Made by a program: the position numbers and the translations under genes. DNA of 62,739 nucleotides from Mesorhizobium sp. Root157. GTDB lineage: Bacteria; Pseudomonadota; Alphaproteobacteria; Rhizobiales; Rhizobiaceae. How positions within the stretch are numbered: the first letter of the stretch is position 1; each line of letters starts with the position of its first letter. The stretch is from the NCBI RefSeq assembly GCF_001427385.1, contig NZ_LMGJ01000007.1:1-62739 (forward strand), written 5' to 3'. The notes beneath the pieces are model-generated. The model saw only the letters and a program-made list of their open reading frames with translations. It was not told the origin of the DNA and ran no database searches. This document shows, piece by piece, positions 16,777 through 27,034 of the stretch.

Positions 16777-17697
16777 TCATTCGGCTTTCGGCTGTTGGAC
16801 GATCGTTCCTTTTCGACCCTCAAGGATTGCCCGTGCATCTTCCAACCGGCCGATGCCGGCGATACGGCCATCAATTGAAGCAAACGTGCATGCAGCCTCT
16901 ACTTTTGGACCCATTGAACCGGCGGCGAACGACATGCCGGCAAGAGCAGCCGGCGTCGCTCGCTGGATAGAAGCCTGCTTCGGGGTTCCCCAATTCTCAT
17001 AGACCGCCTCGACGTCAGTGAGCATCAGGAAGGCGTCGGCTGCCAGTTCCTCGGCAAGAAGACCTGCCGCACGATCCTTATCGATAACCGCTTCGATGCC
17101 GACGAGATCTCCTTCAACGTTCCTGATCACGGGAATGCCGCCGCCGCCCGCGCAGATAACGATGACTCCGCTCTCCACGAGAAGGCGGATGGTTTCGATC
17201 TGCGTTATCCGGCCCGGCAAGGGTGAGGCGACGACGCGGCGCCATTTGCCTTTGCTTTCCTCGACGAGCGGCCAGCCATGAAGGCGCGAGACTTCTCTCG
17301 CCTCGTTCGATTCATATATAGGGCCGATCGGCTTCCGGGGATCGCCAAACGCCGGATCGTCACGATCAACTTCGATCTGTGTCAGCAGCGTGCCAATCCG
17401 GGCGCCTTCCGGAAGCGCGTTGGCAAGCTCCTGTTCGACCAAATAGCCGATCATACCGACGCTTTCGGCCCCGAGTATGTCGAGTGGGTACGGCGGGACA
17501 TCGGTGTAGGCGGCGGCCTGGAGCGCGAGCAAACCGACCTGGGGTCCATTGCCATGCGCCACGACGATCTGATGGTCACGGGCGAGATCGGCAAGCGCTA
17601 GCGCTGCCTTACGCACATTGGTGCGCTGGACATCGGCGGTCATCGGCTCCCCGCGCTTGAGAAGGGCATTGCCGCCGAGCGCCACGACGATTCTCAT
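16777..17697 (-). CDS. arcC: Carbamate kinase
   Basis: 306-aa carbamate kinase, the ATP-yielding last step of the arginine deiminase pathway (carbamoyl phosphate + ADP to ATP + CO2 + NH3). Motifs: N-terminal VVALGGNALLKRG, VAHGNGPQVG near 46, ICAGGGGIPV near 210, DKDRAAGLLAEEL near 235 and SMGPKVEAA near 272. Length is normal. It starts 1 bp after the ornithine carbamoyltransferase stop, confirming one operon in the order arcD-arcA-arcB-arcC. Confidence 0.96.
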   Translation of the reverse strand: MRIVVALGGNALLKRGEPMTADVQRTNVRKAALALADLARDHQIVVAHGNGPQVGLLALQAAAYTDVPPYPLDILGAESVGMIGYLVEQELANALPEGARIGTLLTQIEVDRDDPAFGDPRKPIGPIYESNEAREVSRLHGWPLVEESKGKWRRVVASPLPGRITQIETIRLLVESGVIVICAGGGGIPVIRNVEGDLVGIEAVIDKDRAAGLLAEELAADAFLMLTDVEAVYENWGTPKQASIQRATPAALAGMSFAAGSMGPKVEAACTFASIDGRIAGIGRLEDARAILEGRKGTIVQQPKAE

Positions 17698-17698
17698 C

Positions 17699-18700
17699 TC
17701 AGGCTCCCAGCGTGGCGACGAGCACAGCCTTGATCGTGTGCATCCGGTTCTCGGCCTGGTCGAAAACGACGGAGGCTTCCGATTCGAACACTTCTTCGGT
17801 CACCTCCATGCAATCGATGCCGAATTGCTCGAAGATCTTCTCACCGACCTGCGTTTCGCGGTTATGGAATGCCGGCAGGCAATGCATGAACTTGGCGTGC
17901 GGGTTACCGGTCGCCTTCATGATCTTGGACGTCACGCGATAGGGGGTTAGCAGCTTTATGCGCTCTTCCCACACCGAATCCGGCTCGCCCATCGACACCC
18001 AGACATCGGTATAGATGAAGTCGCAGCCTTTTACCGCCTCCATGGGATCCTCCGTCAACATGATCCTGGCACCGGTCCTTTCGCCGATGGCCCTTGACTG
18101 GTCCACGATGGCAGCATCCGGCCAGCAGGCCTTTGGCGCGGCAAGACGAACGTCCATGCCAATCTGCGCCGCGCCCGTCAGCAGGGAATTACCCATGTTG
18201 TTGCCGGCATCGCCAAGGAAGCAGAATGCGACCTGCGACAGGTGCTTGCGGGTATATTCCCGCATGGTCTGGAAATCGGCGAGTATCTGCGTCGGGTGGA
18301 ACTCATCGGTCAGCCCATTATAGACCGGCACGCCGGCATGAGCGGCAAGTATCTCGGCCTGTTCCTGGCCGAAGCCGCGATATTCGATGCCGTCATACAT
18401 CCGGCCGAGGACGCGGGCCGTGTCTTTCATGGATTCCTTCTTACCAATCTGCGTGCCCGAGGGCCCGAGATAGGTAACATGTGCGCCTTGGTCGTAGGCA
18501 GCGACCTCGAAACCGGTGCGCGTGCGCGTGGAATCCTTCTCGAAGATCAGTGCAATATTCTTGTCTTGCAGCCGCTTCTCTTCGTAGCCGCCATATTTGG
18601 CCTGCTTAAGTGAGGCGGACAGACGCAGCAGGAAACGGATTTCGTCGGGTGTGAAGTCGAGCAGCTTCAGGAAACTGCGACCGCGCAAATTGATCGGCAT
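17699..18700 (-). CDS. arcB: Ornithine carbamoyltransferase, catabolic
   Basis: 333-aa carbamoyltransferase that splits citrulline to ornithine and carbamoyl phosphate. The carbamoyl phosphate loop STRTRT is near residue 57, the ornithine site region has FHPTQILAD, and the catalytic HCLPAF is near 273. The 333-aa length and the position between arcA and arcC favour the catabolic over the biosynthetic enzyme. The gap to arcA is 17 bp. Confidence 0.95.
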   Translation of the reverse strand: MPINLRGRSFLKLLDFTPDEIRFLLRLSASLKQAKYGGYEEKRLQDKNIALIFEKDSTRTRTGFEVAAYDQGAHVTYLGPSGTQIGKKESMKDTARVLGRMYDGIEYRGFGQEQAEILAAHAGVPVYNGLTDEFHPTQILADFQTMREYTRKHLSQVAFCFLGDAGNNMGNSLLTGAAQIGMDVRLAAPKACWPDAAIVDQSRAIGERTGARIMLTEDPMEAVKGCDFIYTDVWVSMGEPDSVWEERIKLLTPYRVTSKIMKATGNPHAKFMHCLPAFHNRETQVGEKIFEQFGIDCMEVTEEVFESEASVVFDQAENRMHTIKAVLVATLGA

Positions 18701-18717
18701 ATCTGATTTCCTTCCGG

Positions 18718-19944
18718 TTACACAGGATCGCGGATCAGCGGGCAGGTCATGCAGTGGCCGCCGCCTCGTCCGCGCCCCAACTCCGACCCCGGCACCGTGA
18801 TGACCTCGACGCCTGCCTTGCGAAGCTGGGTGTTAGTGTAGGTGTTGCGGTCGTAAGCGACGACAACGCCGGGTTCGAGAGCGACGACATTATTGCCGTC
18901 GTCCCACTGCTCCCGCTCGGCGTTATAGGCATCACCACCCGTCGGGACGACGCGTAGTTTGGGTAGACCCATTGCTTCCGCGACTACCTCCGTCAGGTGC
19001 CCCTCCTCCTGCCGCACATCGATCTCACCTTCCTTGTCGCCGGGGCGCAGCGAATAAGCCGTGATTTCGTCGACGGCATCAGCGAAGAGCGTTACCAGGT
19101 CGCGGTCGCAGAAGGTGAAAACCGTATCGAGATGCATGCTCGCCCGCTTGTCCGGGAGTCTGCAGGCCACGACCCGCTCGGCCCCGCCTTGCGCAAAGAG
19201 CGCGCGTGCGATCTGCCCGACTGCCTGCGGCGTGGTGCGCTCCCCCATACCGATCAGCACCAGACCGTTCCCGACGGGCATCACGTCGCCGCCTTCGGCA
19301 GTTGCCAGCCCATAGTCGCTATCGGGATCTCCCCACCAGACGGGAAAGCCCGCATCACGGAAATCCGGATGGAACTTGTACACAGCGGCAATATTGACGG
19401 TCTCCAACTTACGGGCGTTCCAGCGCATCGGGTTGAGCATCACTCCACCGTAAATCCAGCAGGTGGTGTCGCGCGTGAACAGATGGTTGGGCAGCGGCGG
19501 CAGAATAAAATCCTCCGGCTTGAGCACTGGAGCGAGCATACCTTTCGTGTCGATCGTCAGTTCGGCTCTGCTCATGCCGCCCATCAAGATAAGAGACAGC
19601 GCATCGGCGTCTACCTCCATCAGCATGGCCCTGAGGTCGTCGGCAAGCCCGACGCCAACCGTGTTCTCATTGACCCGCCGATCGAGCAGCCAGCGACGGG
19701 CCTCCGTATCGCGCATCGTCTCGGCGAGGGTTTCCCGCAGAAAGACAGCCTCCGCTCCCCGATAGCGGATAGCATCAACGAACGTCATGTGTTCGACACG
19801 GGCCTGCTTGACCCAGATGACGTCGTCGAACAGCAATTCGTGGCAGTTGGACGGGGTTAACCGGGCGAGAGCCGCGCCTGGCCGGTCAACGAGGACGCGT
19901 CGAAGCTTGCCCACTTCCGAGTGGACGCCATAGGTGATGGACAT
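18718..19944 (-). CDS. arcA: Arginine deiminase
   Basis: 408-aa arginine deiminase converting arginine to citrulline and ammonia. ATG 19944 ([14 protein letters not shown]) follows AAGGAG by a good spacing; upstream in-frame codons lie in arcD. Visible catalytic elements are the Asp/Glu region near [24 protein letters not shown] near 275 and the C-terminal nucleophile in [10 protein letters not shown]. Length is standard. It lies 11 bp downstream of the antiporter gene. Confidence 0.97.
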   Translation of the reverse strand: MSITYGVHSEVGKLRRVLVDRPGAALARLTPSNCHELLFDDVIWVKQARVEHMTFVDAIRYRGAEAVFLRETLAETMRDTEARRWLLDRRVNENTVGVGLADDLRAMLMEVDADALSLILMGGMSRAELTIDTKGMLAPVLKPEDFILPPLPNHLFTRDTTCWIYGGVMLNPMRWNARKLETVNIAAVYKFHPDFRDAGFPVWWGDPDSDYGLATAEGGDVMPVGNGLVLIGMGERTTPQAVGQIARALFAQGGAERVVACRLPDKRASMHLDTVFTFCDRDLVTLFADAVDEITAYSLRPGDKEGEIDVRQEEGHLTEVVAEAMGLPKLRVVPTGGDAYNAEREQWDDGNNVVALEPGVVVAYDRNTYTNTQLRKAGVEVITVPGSELGRGRGGGHCMTCPLIRDPV

Positions 19945-19955
19945 GGTCTGCTCCT

Positions 19956-21389
19956 TCAAGCAATCAGGGCGGCGACACTGAGGCTCGCCATTATGATGAC
20001 GGTAAGAGCCACAAGCAGCGGCCACATGAAGCGCAGCCAGCGCTCGTAGGGCACGCGGCCGATGGCGAGCGCTCCCATCACCACCGCGAAGGTGGGATTG
20101 ATGAGGTTCACCAGGCCGTTGGCTGACTGATAGGCAGTGACGACAAGTTCACGCCCGACATTAGCGAAGTCGGAAACAGGGGCCATGATCGGCATCGACA
20201 GCACGGCCAAGCCCGACGAGGATGGCACAAAGAACGAGAGCAGCACCTCGATCCAGTAGATGACGTTGATGAATACGACCTCTGAAAGACCGGAAACCGA
20301 GACCTCGGCCCAGTGCAGGATGGTATCGGTGATCTTTCCCGCATCCATGATGACGACGATGCCGCGGGCGAGCCCGATAATCAGCGCCACGCCGAGGAGA
20401 TCGCGCGCACCATTGACGAACGAGTCGACAAATTCCTGTTCACCGGGGCGTGCAACGAGGCCAACGAGGATGGCGGAAGCGAGAAACAGGCCGCTCATTT
20501 CGCCCATCCACCAGCCACCCTTGAGAACGCCCCAGATCATGACGACAAAGGTCAGGCCGAAGATCGTGAGCACGAGTTTGTGCAGGCCCGTGAAGTCGAG
20601 CTTCTCGCCCTGATGAGCGGCCAGGAAATGGGCCTCATTTTCGGCTTTTCGGTCGAAGACCAACGACTGCGTCGGATCGAGCCGCACCCGCTCGGCATAG
20701 CGCATCACGTAGATGACGCAGGCAAGCCAGCAGAGACCGAGGATGACGAAGCGCAGCACAATGCCTTGCGTAAACGGAATGCCGGCGGCATCGGAAGCAA
20801 TGACGGTGGCAAATGCATTGACGGTGGAGCCGAGCACGCCGACACCGGCGCCAAGCAAAATGATGGCGACCGCTGTCACGGCGTCGTAGCGCGCCGCTAT
20901 CATCATCGGCAGGAGGAGCACGTAGAAGGCCAGCGTCTCCTCGGCCATTCCGTAGGTGGTGCCACCGAACGCGAACAATCCCATCAGCACCGGGATCATC
21001 CATTTCTCCCGACCTTTCAGCGAGGTCATTGCGCTGCCGATACCGGCATTGATGGCTCCCGTCGACGCGACGACGCCAATGAAGCCGCCGATGATCAGAA
21101 CGAACAGCGCCACATCGATGGCATTGGCCTGGTTGGTGGCCGGATTGTAGAGGCCGGCGATCGGAGCCATGATGACATCGAAAACGCCTTGCGGGCTCGG
21201 ATCGACGACCTGATAGGTGCCGGCGATCGGCACATCACGGTCAAGCGCAGCGTTATGCACGCGTTGATACTGGCCAGCGGGAATGATCCAAGTCAGCGCG
21301 GCCACCAGAATGATCAACCCAAACAGGATCGTGAAGGCCGAGGGAAAGCGGAATGGCCGCGCGGCAGCCTCTTGCGAAGTAGTGCTCAT
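19956..21389 (-). CDS. arcD: ArcD/YfcC-family amino acid antiporter
   Basis: 477-aa membrane protein of the YfcC/ArcD-like superfamily with about 12 helices. Family features are FLGLIILV-type first helix followed by [23 protein letters not shown], and [24 protein letters not shown] FVPSSSG near the C-terminus. First gene of the arc operon; by context it exchanges arginine for ornithine. ATG 21389 is preferred over ATG 21401 because GGGG lies between the two. A FixK/FNR-type box sits 167 bp upstream. The gene symbol is by context; sequence alone supports the wider family. Confidence 0.85.
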   Translation of the reverse strand: MSTTSQEAAARPFRFPSAFTILFGLIILVAALTWIIPAGQYQRVHNAALDRDVPIAGTYQVVDPSPQGVFDVIMAPIAGLYNPATNQANAIDVALFVLIIGGFIGVVASTGAINAGIGSAMTSLKGREKWMIPVLMGLFAFGGTTYGMAEETLAFYVLLLPMMIAARYDAVTAVAIILLGAGVGVLGSTVNAFATVIASDAAGIPFTQGIVLRFVILGLCWLACVIYVMRYAERVRLDPTQSLVFDRKAENEAHFLAAHQGEKLDFTGLHKLVLTIFGLTFVVMIWGVLKGGWWMGEMSGLFLASAILVGLVARPGEQEFVDSFVNGARDLLGVALIIGLARGIVVIMDAGKITDTILHWAEVSVSGLSEVVFINVIYWIEVLLSFFVPSSSGLAVLSMPIMAPVSDFANVGRELVVTAYQSANGLVNLINPTFAVVMGALAIGRVPYERWLRFMWPLLVALTVIIMASLSVAALIA

Positions 21390-21555
21390 GGTATCCCCCA
21401 TATCTGTCAGTCGGAATAAGAGCGGAGCCCTTTTCTTGCGACAAACTGGAGCAGCGCATCGAGACGTGCATTGATCTCGCGCAAAACAGGTGCCGCCCGC
21501 GAAAATACAGGACATGAGGGTCTGGAACCGGTATTCCGAAGCTGAGGTGCCTAAT

Positions 21556-21569
21556 TTGAGCAAAATCAA
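21556..21569 (-). promoter_or_regulatory. FixK/FNR-type box upstream of arcDABC
   Basis: TTGAGCAAAATCAA matches the TTGAT-N4-ATCAA consensus at 9 of 10 defined bases. It is centred 173 bp before the arcD start. A -10 in the expected place is weak (TACCGG region, 21528-21533). ArcDABC is classically activated by FNR/Anr proteins at low oxygen in other proteobacteria. Confidence 0.7.
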
Positions 21570-21628
21570 CGCGCTGCATCGAGGTTCGGATATGGTGTGT
21601 GGGTGTGCGCGGAAACCGGAGAGTGGCG

Positions 21629-21775
21629 ATGCTGCGGCAAGTGACCGAGGACGAGCAGACTGCCACGGCGGCATTCCTGATGGATCCGGCCAGTTATGGT
21701 CTTGCTGCGACGGTAGAGTCGATGGAAACGCACATCTCTCGGATTTTCCTGCTCGGTGATCTCATCTCGCTCTAG
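21629..21775 (+). pseudogene. N-terminal fragment of an APH/AAA kinase paralogue
   Basis: 48 codons starting ATG 21629. FLMDPASYGLAATVESMETH and ISRIFLLG match FLVNPATYDVAGPVETMDTH and ISRIFLAG in the intact kinase at 35734-37338. The frame ends at TAG 21773-21775, where the next intact-gene residues would be QRAYKMKR. The remainder is deleted. It shows that a second copy of this kinase once existed here, next to the acetyltransferase gene. Confidence 0.75.
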
Positions 21776-21843
21776 CGATCACATGCTTCATCCTTCCAAT
21801 AGGCAGAGGAAAAATCGTGATCGGCTATTATAATTCATAAGGA

Positions 21844-24540
21844 TCACAGCTTCGCCCTATTGCCTATTTCGAGCATTGCGCTCGAGAGACCAGGCTCGGA
21901 CAAGTGCTGCGTCACCACGAACCCGAGTTCGCGGCACATCGCCAGCATTTTCGTATTTTCGCTGAGGATGATGCCCTCGATCCGCTTCAGCCCGTCGGCA
22001 GCGGCATATTCGATCAGCCGACAAAGCAATGCGAAGCCGAGACCGTGTCCCTGCAGGTCACTCCTGACAAGGAGCCCGAATTCGGCTGTCTCATGGTCGG
22101 GATCGGAGGACAGCCTGACAATGCCGGCCAAGTCGCCGCTGGTCTTTTCGAGAGCGACGAAGGCCATTTCACGATCGTAGTCGAGTTGCGTGAGCCTCTT
22201 CAGCATCTGATCGGAAAAATTCTTCCGCGGCGCAAGGAAGCGCAGCCTCAAATCCTCCGCCGACACTTTTTCAAAGAAGCCCGTGTAGAGCGCGACATCG
22301 GCAGGCCGGATCGGCCTGACATGGTACACGTCGTCGTCAAGTGAAATGTCTTTCTCCCAGTCCGAAGGGTATGGCCGGATGGCCAGATCGGAGTTCGGGC
22401 CAAGGCGCTCAACAGCTCCTGGCTCTATCTCGATGCGCGCGTCCAGCGCCATTACGCCGTCGCTGTCGGCAAGCAGGGGATTGACGTCGATCGAGACAAT
22501 GCAGGGAAAGTCTATGACCATCTGCGACAGGCCGGTGAGCGCGAGAACGATCGCCTTACGGTCCGCAGGTTTGCGGTCGCGGTAGCCGGCCAGCAGGCGC
22601 GCGATGCGCGTGCGGTCGATCAAATCGCCAGCCAGAACGTCGTCCAGAGGGGGAAGTGCGATGGCGGTGTCATCGACCGTTTCGACGGCGATGCCGCCTG
22701 CCCCGAAGAGGATCACGGGACCGAAGATCGGATCGCGGCCCACGCCTAGGATAAGCTCCTGCGCCTGCTTGCGGGCGAGCATCGGCTGCACAGCGAATCC
22801 TTCGATGACGGCGTCCGGCGAAATTCTCCGGACGCGTTCTCCGATCGCCTCTGCCGCCTCTCGCGCTGTCCGGGCGGTTTCGATGCCAAGCACGACACCG
22901 CCGATATCCGATTTATGGGTGATCGATTTCGAGAGAAGTTTGACGACGATCCGATCGGTGCTCGCCAGCATACGGGCCGCGACCTCCTCCACTTGCGCAG
23001 GCGAGCTCGCCACAACTGTCTCGGGTACCGGAATGCGGTAGGCTGCAATCGCCGCCTTTGCCTCGGGCTCGGTCAGCATGCGCCGGCCATCCGCCGCGAC
23101 ACTCCTGAAGATCGAAAGAACCAGCCCCCTGTCGCCGGCGACGTCTTCGCTTTTGCTGGCGGGAACCCGCATCAAGGCTTTCTGGGCACGCGACCAATCA
23201 TGGAGATAGGATATCGCCGTAGCCGCCTGAGAAGGCGTTTCGTAACTTCCCACCCCGGAATCCTGGAGGATGCGGCGACCTTCTCGCGCCGTATGTTCTC
23301 CCAGCCAGCAGGTGAGAAGCGGCTTGCCATTTATCATGCCGGATTTCAGCATAGATGCTACCGCAGTGGCGGCTTCGACAGGCGAAGCAAGACCCGTCGG
23401 ACAGTTCATGACCAACAGCGCATCGGTCTCGGAATCTTCCGCCACGGCCATGACAGCGCTGCGATAGCGTTCAGCGGGAGCGTCGCCGATGATATCGACA
23501 GGATTGGCGTGCGACCAGTTCTGCGGCAAGGATTCGTTCAGAAGCGCTATCGTCTCTTCGGACAGTTTCGCGAGTTCTCCCCTGCAATCCATCAGTTGAT
23601 CGACTGCGAGGACGCCCGCTCCGCCACCGTTGGTCACAATACCCACCCGCACTCGTTCTAGCGGCGGGAAGCGCGATATCGTTTCCGTGGCGTCGAACAG
23701 CTCTGCGAGACCTTGAACCCTGAGGATGCCAGCGCGGCGCAGGGCGGCATCGACCACGCGATCCGCGCTGGAAAGCGCGCCAGTATGGGTGGCCGCCGCC
23801 TTGGCCGCCTCGGCATGGCGCCCCGGCTTGATGGCAACCACGGGCTTCAGGCGCGCGGCAGCCCGTGCCGCCGACATGAACTTGCGCGGATGCGGGATGG
23901 ACTCAAGGTACATGACGATGGCGCGGGTTTTCGCGTCTCCGGCCAGGAGATCGAGATAGTCGGCGACATCGACGTCGGCCATGTCGCCAAGCGACACGAT
24001 CTGCGAGAAGCCGACATGGTTGTCCGCAGCCCAGTCGACCAAGGAGGTCGCGATCGCACCGGACTGGGACAGAAGGGCAATGCCGCCCGGATCCGCCGCC
24101 ATATGGGCAAAGCTTGCATTGAGCTTGGCCGGCGGGAGCATCAGCCCGACCGTGTTCGGCCCGATAATGCGAAGCAGGAACAGTTTGGCCGCATCCAGCA
24201 TCATTTGACGCAAGCCGTTCTCGCGCGTCAGCCCGGCGGTAATGACAACCGCCACGCGCGTTCCTTTCTCCCCTAGCTCGCGGACAAGACCCGGCACGGT
24301 CTCCGGCGGCGTGATGATGACGGCCAGGTCAGGAACACCTGGAATATCGGCGATCCTTGGAAAGCAGCGCCTTCCGCCAACGTCCCGGTATTTTGGATTG
24401 ACGGGGAATATCTCGCCCTCGAAGCCGCCTGCGACGATGTTGTTCATCACCACGCGACCCACCGAACCAACGCGAATGGACGCGCCGATAATGGCTACGG
24501 ATTTCGGATGAACGGCGTATTCCAGGTTTCGGATCGTCAT
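21844..24540 (-). CDS. Acyl-CoA synthetase (NDP-forming)-like protein with C-terminal GNAT domain
   Basis: 898-aa protein of the Pat/PatZ/YfiQ type. The N-terminal CoA-binding Rossmann domain (1-130, SVAIIGASIRVGSVGRVVMN) is followed by succinyl-CoA-ligase-like domains (IALLSQSGAIATSL near 160, TNGGGAGVLAVDQL near 310), an ATP-grasp domain (about 490-700, VVKLLSKSITHKSDIGGVVL, ILFGAGGIAVE) and a GNAT acetyltransferase domain (about 730-890, RPIRPADVALYTGF, SDLQGHGLGFALLCRL). Known relatives acetylate lysines of acetyl-CoA synthetase and other enzymes. A His (THTGALS) suits the phospho-site context, but synthetase activity is usually lost in the family. ATG 24540 follows AAAGGA by 8 bases. Fragments of two more copies occur at 2580-2649 and 49398-49514. 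Confidence 0.92.
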   Translation of the reverse strand: MTIRNLEYAVHPKSVAIIGASIRVGSVGRVVMNNIVAGGFEGEIFPVNPKYRDVGGRRCFPRIADIPGVPDLAVIITPPETVPGLVRELGEKGTRVAVVITAGLTRENGLRQMMLDAAKLFLLRIIGPNTVGLMLPPAKLNASFAHMAADPGGIALLSQSGAIATSLVDWAADNHVGFSQIVSLGDMADVDVADYLDLLAGDAKTRAIVMYLESIPHPRKFMSAARAAARLKPVVAIKPGRHAEAAKAAATHTGALSSADRVVDAALRRAGILRVQGLAELFDATETISRFPPLERVRVGIVTNGGGAGVLAVDQLMDCRGELAKLSEETIALLNESLPQNWSHANPVDIIGDAPAERYRSAVMAVAEDSETDALLVMNCPTGLASPVEAATAVASMLKSGMINGKPLLTCWLGEHTAREGRRILQDSGVGSYETPSQAATAISYLHDWSRAQKALMRVPASKSEDVAGDRGLVLSIFRSVAADGRRMLTEPEAKAAIAAYRIPVPETVVASSPAQVEEVAARMLASTDRIVVKLLSKSITHKSDIGGVVLGIETARTAREAAEAIGERVRRISPDAVIEGFAVQPMLARKQAQELILGVGRDPIFGPVILFGAGGIAVETVDDTAIALPPLDDVLAGDLIDRTRIARLLAGYRDRKPADRKAIVLALTGLSQMVIDFPCIVSIDVNPLLADSDGVMALDARIEIEPGAVERLGPNSDLAIRPYPSDWEKDISLDDDVYHVRPIRPADVALYTGFFEKVSAEDLRLRFLAPRKNFSDQMLKRLTQLDYDREMAFVALEKTSGDLAGIVRLSSDPDHETAEFGLLVRSDLQGHGLGFALLCRLIEYAAADGLKRIEGIILSENTKMLAMCRELGFVVTQHLSEPGLSSAMLEIGNRAKL

Positions 24541-24600
24541 CTGCACAATCCTTTCAACTGTCGTGCGACCTAAGGCGCCGCCTCGACGTGAGAGCGGTGG

Positions 24601-24618
24601 TTTGAAGGTAGATTCAAA
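24601..24618. promoter_or_regulatory. TTTGAA-N6-TTCAAA inverted repeat
   Basis: A perfect 6-bp inverted repeat with a 6-base spacer lies 61 bp upstream of the acetyltransferase start codon. It resembles an FNR/FixK palindrome, but the TTGA/TCAA halves are 8 bases apart instead of 6, so it may serve another dimeric regulator. Confidence 0.4.
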
Positions 24619-24750
24619 TGCAGACGTCAGATCGGATCATATTTATTTCGCTGAACTCCCCTGGATATCAGCGCGCCTACGTACAGCATTCGATATTTTA
24701 TTAATCTAACCAGTTCCTGCCAATTTTGGCCACAATATCCGCGGGCGAGA

Positions 24751-25454
24751 TTACTTCCGGGTTGGAACAGCGAGGACGCCGCATGGCAGTGTATTGAGCA
24801 GTTGCTCAGCGACGCTTCCGTGGATGGCCGATGCAACGATCTCGGTCAGTTCGTGCTCTGCTGCGCGTATGACGCGTTCCTTTTCCTCAGCCTCGATCAC
24901 ATCAATCGATCTGTCAGAGTTCCGTCCGCCCCAGTCAGGCGCAATCCGATAGGCATGAACCAAGGTGAATTCTACCGACGGAAATAAGGCTACTCCGGAC
25001 AGGAATGCGGAATGGGACCCCGTCGAAAATCGATTCCCGCTGCGGCCGTTGCATATGGCCCGTCTACCCGCCGACGCACGGCAAGAACAGGTAGATTCAC
25101 ATACCGGATAATCCGTGCCGCCGTGGCCCCGTGAGCAAGAGATCAATTCCCATTTGCCGCGCGTGCTCGATTATGCGCTCGGCCGGATCACCAACGATAA
25201 TATGGCGCGAGAATTTCTGCTCAGATGCGCTGTGCCGAACAAGGCGCTCCATTTCTATTTCAGCATTCCTAAATTCTCCGGTCTATGCCCAACGGTCGTA
25301 CCGAACTGGACGCGACGACATGACAAATAGTGAGGTCCGCGTCCCATGCGGAGGCCAATTGAACAGCCCGGTCAAAGGCGCGATCACACGCCGACGTCAG
25401 GTCGGTGGCGAGGAGCAGCCTTCTGGGAAATCCATTCCTCGAAGACTTGCTCAT
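24751..25454 (-). pseudogene. Universal stress protein, frameshifted
   Basis: Decayed tandem-domain USP of the 43494-44390 type. The N-terminus is intact (MSKSSRNGFPRRLLLATDLT from 25454) to about 25270. The middle continues in other frames (EMERLVRH, RHIIVGDPAERIIEHARQMG around 25330-25140). The C-terminal domain is readable as VALFPSVEFTLVHAYRIAPD and VAEQLLNTLPCGVLAVPTRK near 24755-24990. Several indels make a full product impossible. A well-formed FixK box and -10 remain upstream (25513-25526). Confidence 0.8.
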
Positions 25455-25512
25455 AGCGTTCCTCTCCGCGTCTTCAGGTTAACAAGATATGGAGTCGTTG
25501 CACGGTCGCGCC

Positions 25513-25526
25513 TTGATACATGTCAA
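25513..25526 (-). promoter_or_regulatory. FixK/FNR-type box upstream of USP pseudogene
   Basis: TTGATACATGTCAA has perfect TTGA/TCAA half-sites. On the minus strand TATCTT (25489-25484) is centred 33 bp downstream, a typical class II arrangement, and the USP start codon is at 25454. Confidence 0.7.
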
Positions 25527-25735
25527 TTGCTGCGATGCGCAGATGCCAACTGGCGTTGAGCCTCCAGTCAGTAGATCTTGGACCCGAACCAAGTGCGCTA
25601 TTGCAGATGGCTCCCGCCCTTTATTTGACTGATTGGAGCTGCCGCTGTGCCGCTGTTTGCGCTAGGGCTTTGGAGGCCTCTGCCTGAAGCCTGGTGGATA
25701 GAACCGTTAGAACACGCCGTTGAGGCTACCGTCGA

Positions 25736-26000
25736 TCACCTTGCGCCAGGCGTCGAGCAGTCAATCTCCTGGATGCAGTTCACCACAGGTCTCGACCGCG
25801 AGTGCGACCATGCGTAAGACCGCATTCGCATTGGCGACTGTGCGATGCCGCCTTCAACTCGTATTGCGCCCAACCTCGTTTCCCAAGCCGCGATTTCCAG
25901 GACTTCAGCCCTCTCCCTCGGCCACGTCGCGTGCGAATGTCGCATCTACGCCTGATCCTGCGCTGGTGACGACCGCGACCTTGGCTTCGACTTCCTTCAT
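25736..26000 (-). pseudogene. Short-chain dehydrogenase remnant
   Basis: From ATG 26000 the minus strand reads MKEVEAKVAVVTSAGSGVDA, a degraded form of the SDR nucleotide-binding start (VVTGAGSGIG). It meets a stop after 31 codons; later pieces in other frames are only weakly SDR-like. Glycines of the dinucleotide motif are altered. It lies just downstream of the intact USP gene in the same direction. Confidence 0.5.
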
Positions 26001-26055
26001 CGCAGAAATCTTCACGCTCTGAGCAATGGAAAAAGCCCGTGGCTGTCGTTGCATC

Positions 26056-26892
26056 TCAGTGCGAAAGGAGCACCGGCAGCAGCAGATCGTTCAGCACGCC
26101 TGCGGTCGCGCCGCCCAGTACGAAGTCGCGGATCCGTGTATGTCCGTAGCCGCCCATCACAAGCAGCTTGCACCCTCTTTCGATCGCATGCTGCTGGAGC
26201 GTCTCGGCAATCGGGCAGTCCTCGGCGTTGATCGACACCGCCTCGGCCGGCAAACCGCGCTGGCGCAAGCTGGCGACGAGCTGCTCGCCTGCGTCCTTCT
26301 CCTTCAGCGGCTTCTCGTCCAGGACGGTGAAAACCGTGATGCGGGCTGCCCTTTCTAGAAATGGCCGCGCGTCGGCGACGGCACGCGCGGCGACACGGCT
26401 GCCGTCCCAAGCGATCGCAATATGGTCGATCGAGGCCGCGCGAGACAGTTCCGGCAACAGGATGGTGGGCCTGCCGGAGCCGAAAACCACGGCCTCTGCC
26501 GTCATACGAGACGTCGCGTTGCCGGCTTCCCATCCGAGCAGGCTGAGATCGTAGTAGCGGGCATCTGTAGCCGCGACGTCTCCCAGCATGGCGATAGGGG
26601 CCGCAATCTCGTTCGTCGTGACATTTACACCGATTGTCGATGCCTGCTCCTTGACCACCTGCAGCAGGTGAGCGCCGCGTTTGCGGCTGAGGGCTTCAGC
26701 CTCGCGGATCATCTCCGGAACATTGAGCAGGAGCTTGGACAGGGCATTGGAGACATCCGGGATGTCGGCGCTGATGGCGAGGGCATGAAGGTCAGCGCCG
26801 ATGCTGGCTGCGACGGCGGCGGCATTTGCTGCAACCGCGTCCGTGTTTGGATCGGCATAAGTGACCAAGGGAAGGAAGGTCTGATACTTCAC
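26056..26892 (-). CDS. Universal stress protein, two UspA domains
   Basis: 278-aa tandem USP. GTG 26892 follows AAGGAG closely; the longer frame from 26967 would start upstream of the predicted transcription start. Domain 1 (1-140) is divergent; domain 2 (145-278) has IAIAWDGSRVAARAVADA and the nucleotide-binding-like signature VMGGYGHTRIRDFVLGG (G-2X-G-9X-G). It follows another USP and a cytochrome c gene on the same strand and has its own FixK-type box at 26995-27008. Probably made under low oxygen; molecular role unknown. Confidence 0.88.
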   Translation of the reverse strand: MKYQTFLPLVTYADPNTDAVAANAAAVAASIGADLHALAISADIPDVSNALSKLLLNVPEMIREAEALSRKRGAHLLQVVKEQASTIGVNVTTNEIAAPIAMLGDVAATDARYYDLSLLGWEAGNATSRMTAEAVVFGSGRPTILLPELSRAASIDHIAIAWDGSRVAARAVADARPFLERAARITVFTVLDEKPLKEKDAGEQLVASLRQRGLPAEAVSINAEDCPIAETLQQHAIERGCKLLVMGGYGHTRIRDFVLGGATAGVLNDLLLPVLLSH

Positions 26893-26994
26893 AGCGATCT
26901 CCTTTGAACTCGCCGCCGACGCTGCAGTCGCCAAACGCGAAGCAGCCGGGCTATCACCGATAGCCACGTATGCAGGAACTCGGCATGCACTTCT

Positions 26995-27008
26995 TTGATC
27001 TCACGCAA
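26995..27008 (-). promoter_or_regulatory. FixK-type box upstream of USP gene
   Basis: TTGATCTCACGCAA fits the TTGAT-N6-GCAA variant used by FixK proteins. It lies between two minus-strand USP genes, centred 110 bp before the GTG at 26892. The -10 candidate (CATACG around 26967-26972) is only fair. Confidence 0.55.
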
Positions 27009-27034
27009 ATCGTGGAGATAGACGCCTAAAATCG

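Noticed and set aside
20313..21419. 368-aa plus-strand open frame
   Set aside because: Antisense shadow of the arcD-like antiporter gene.
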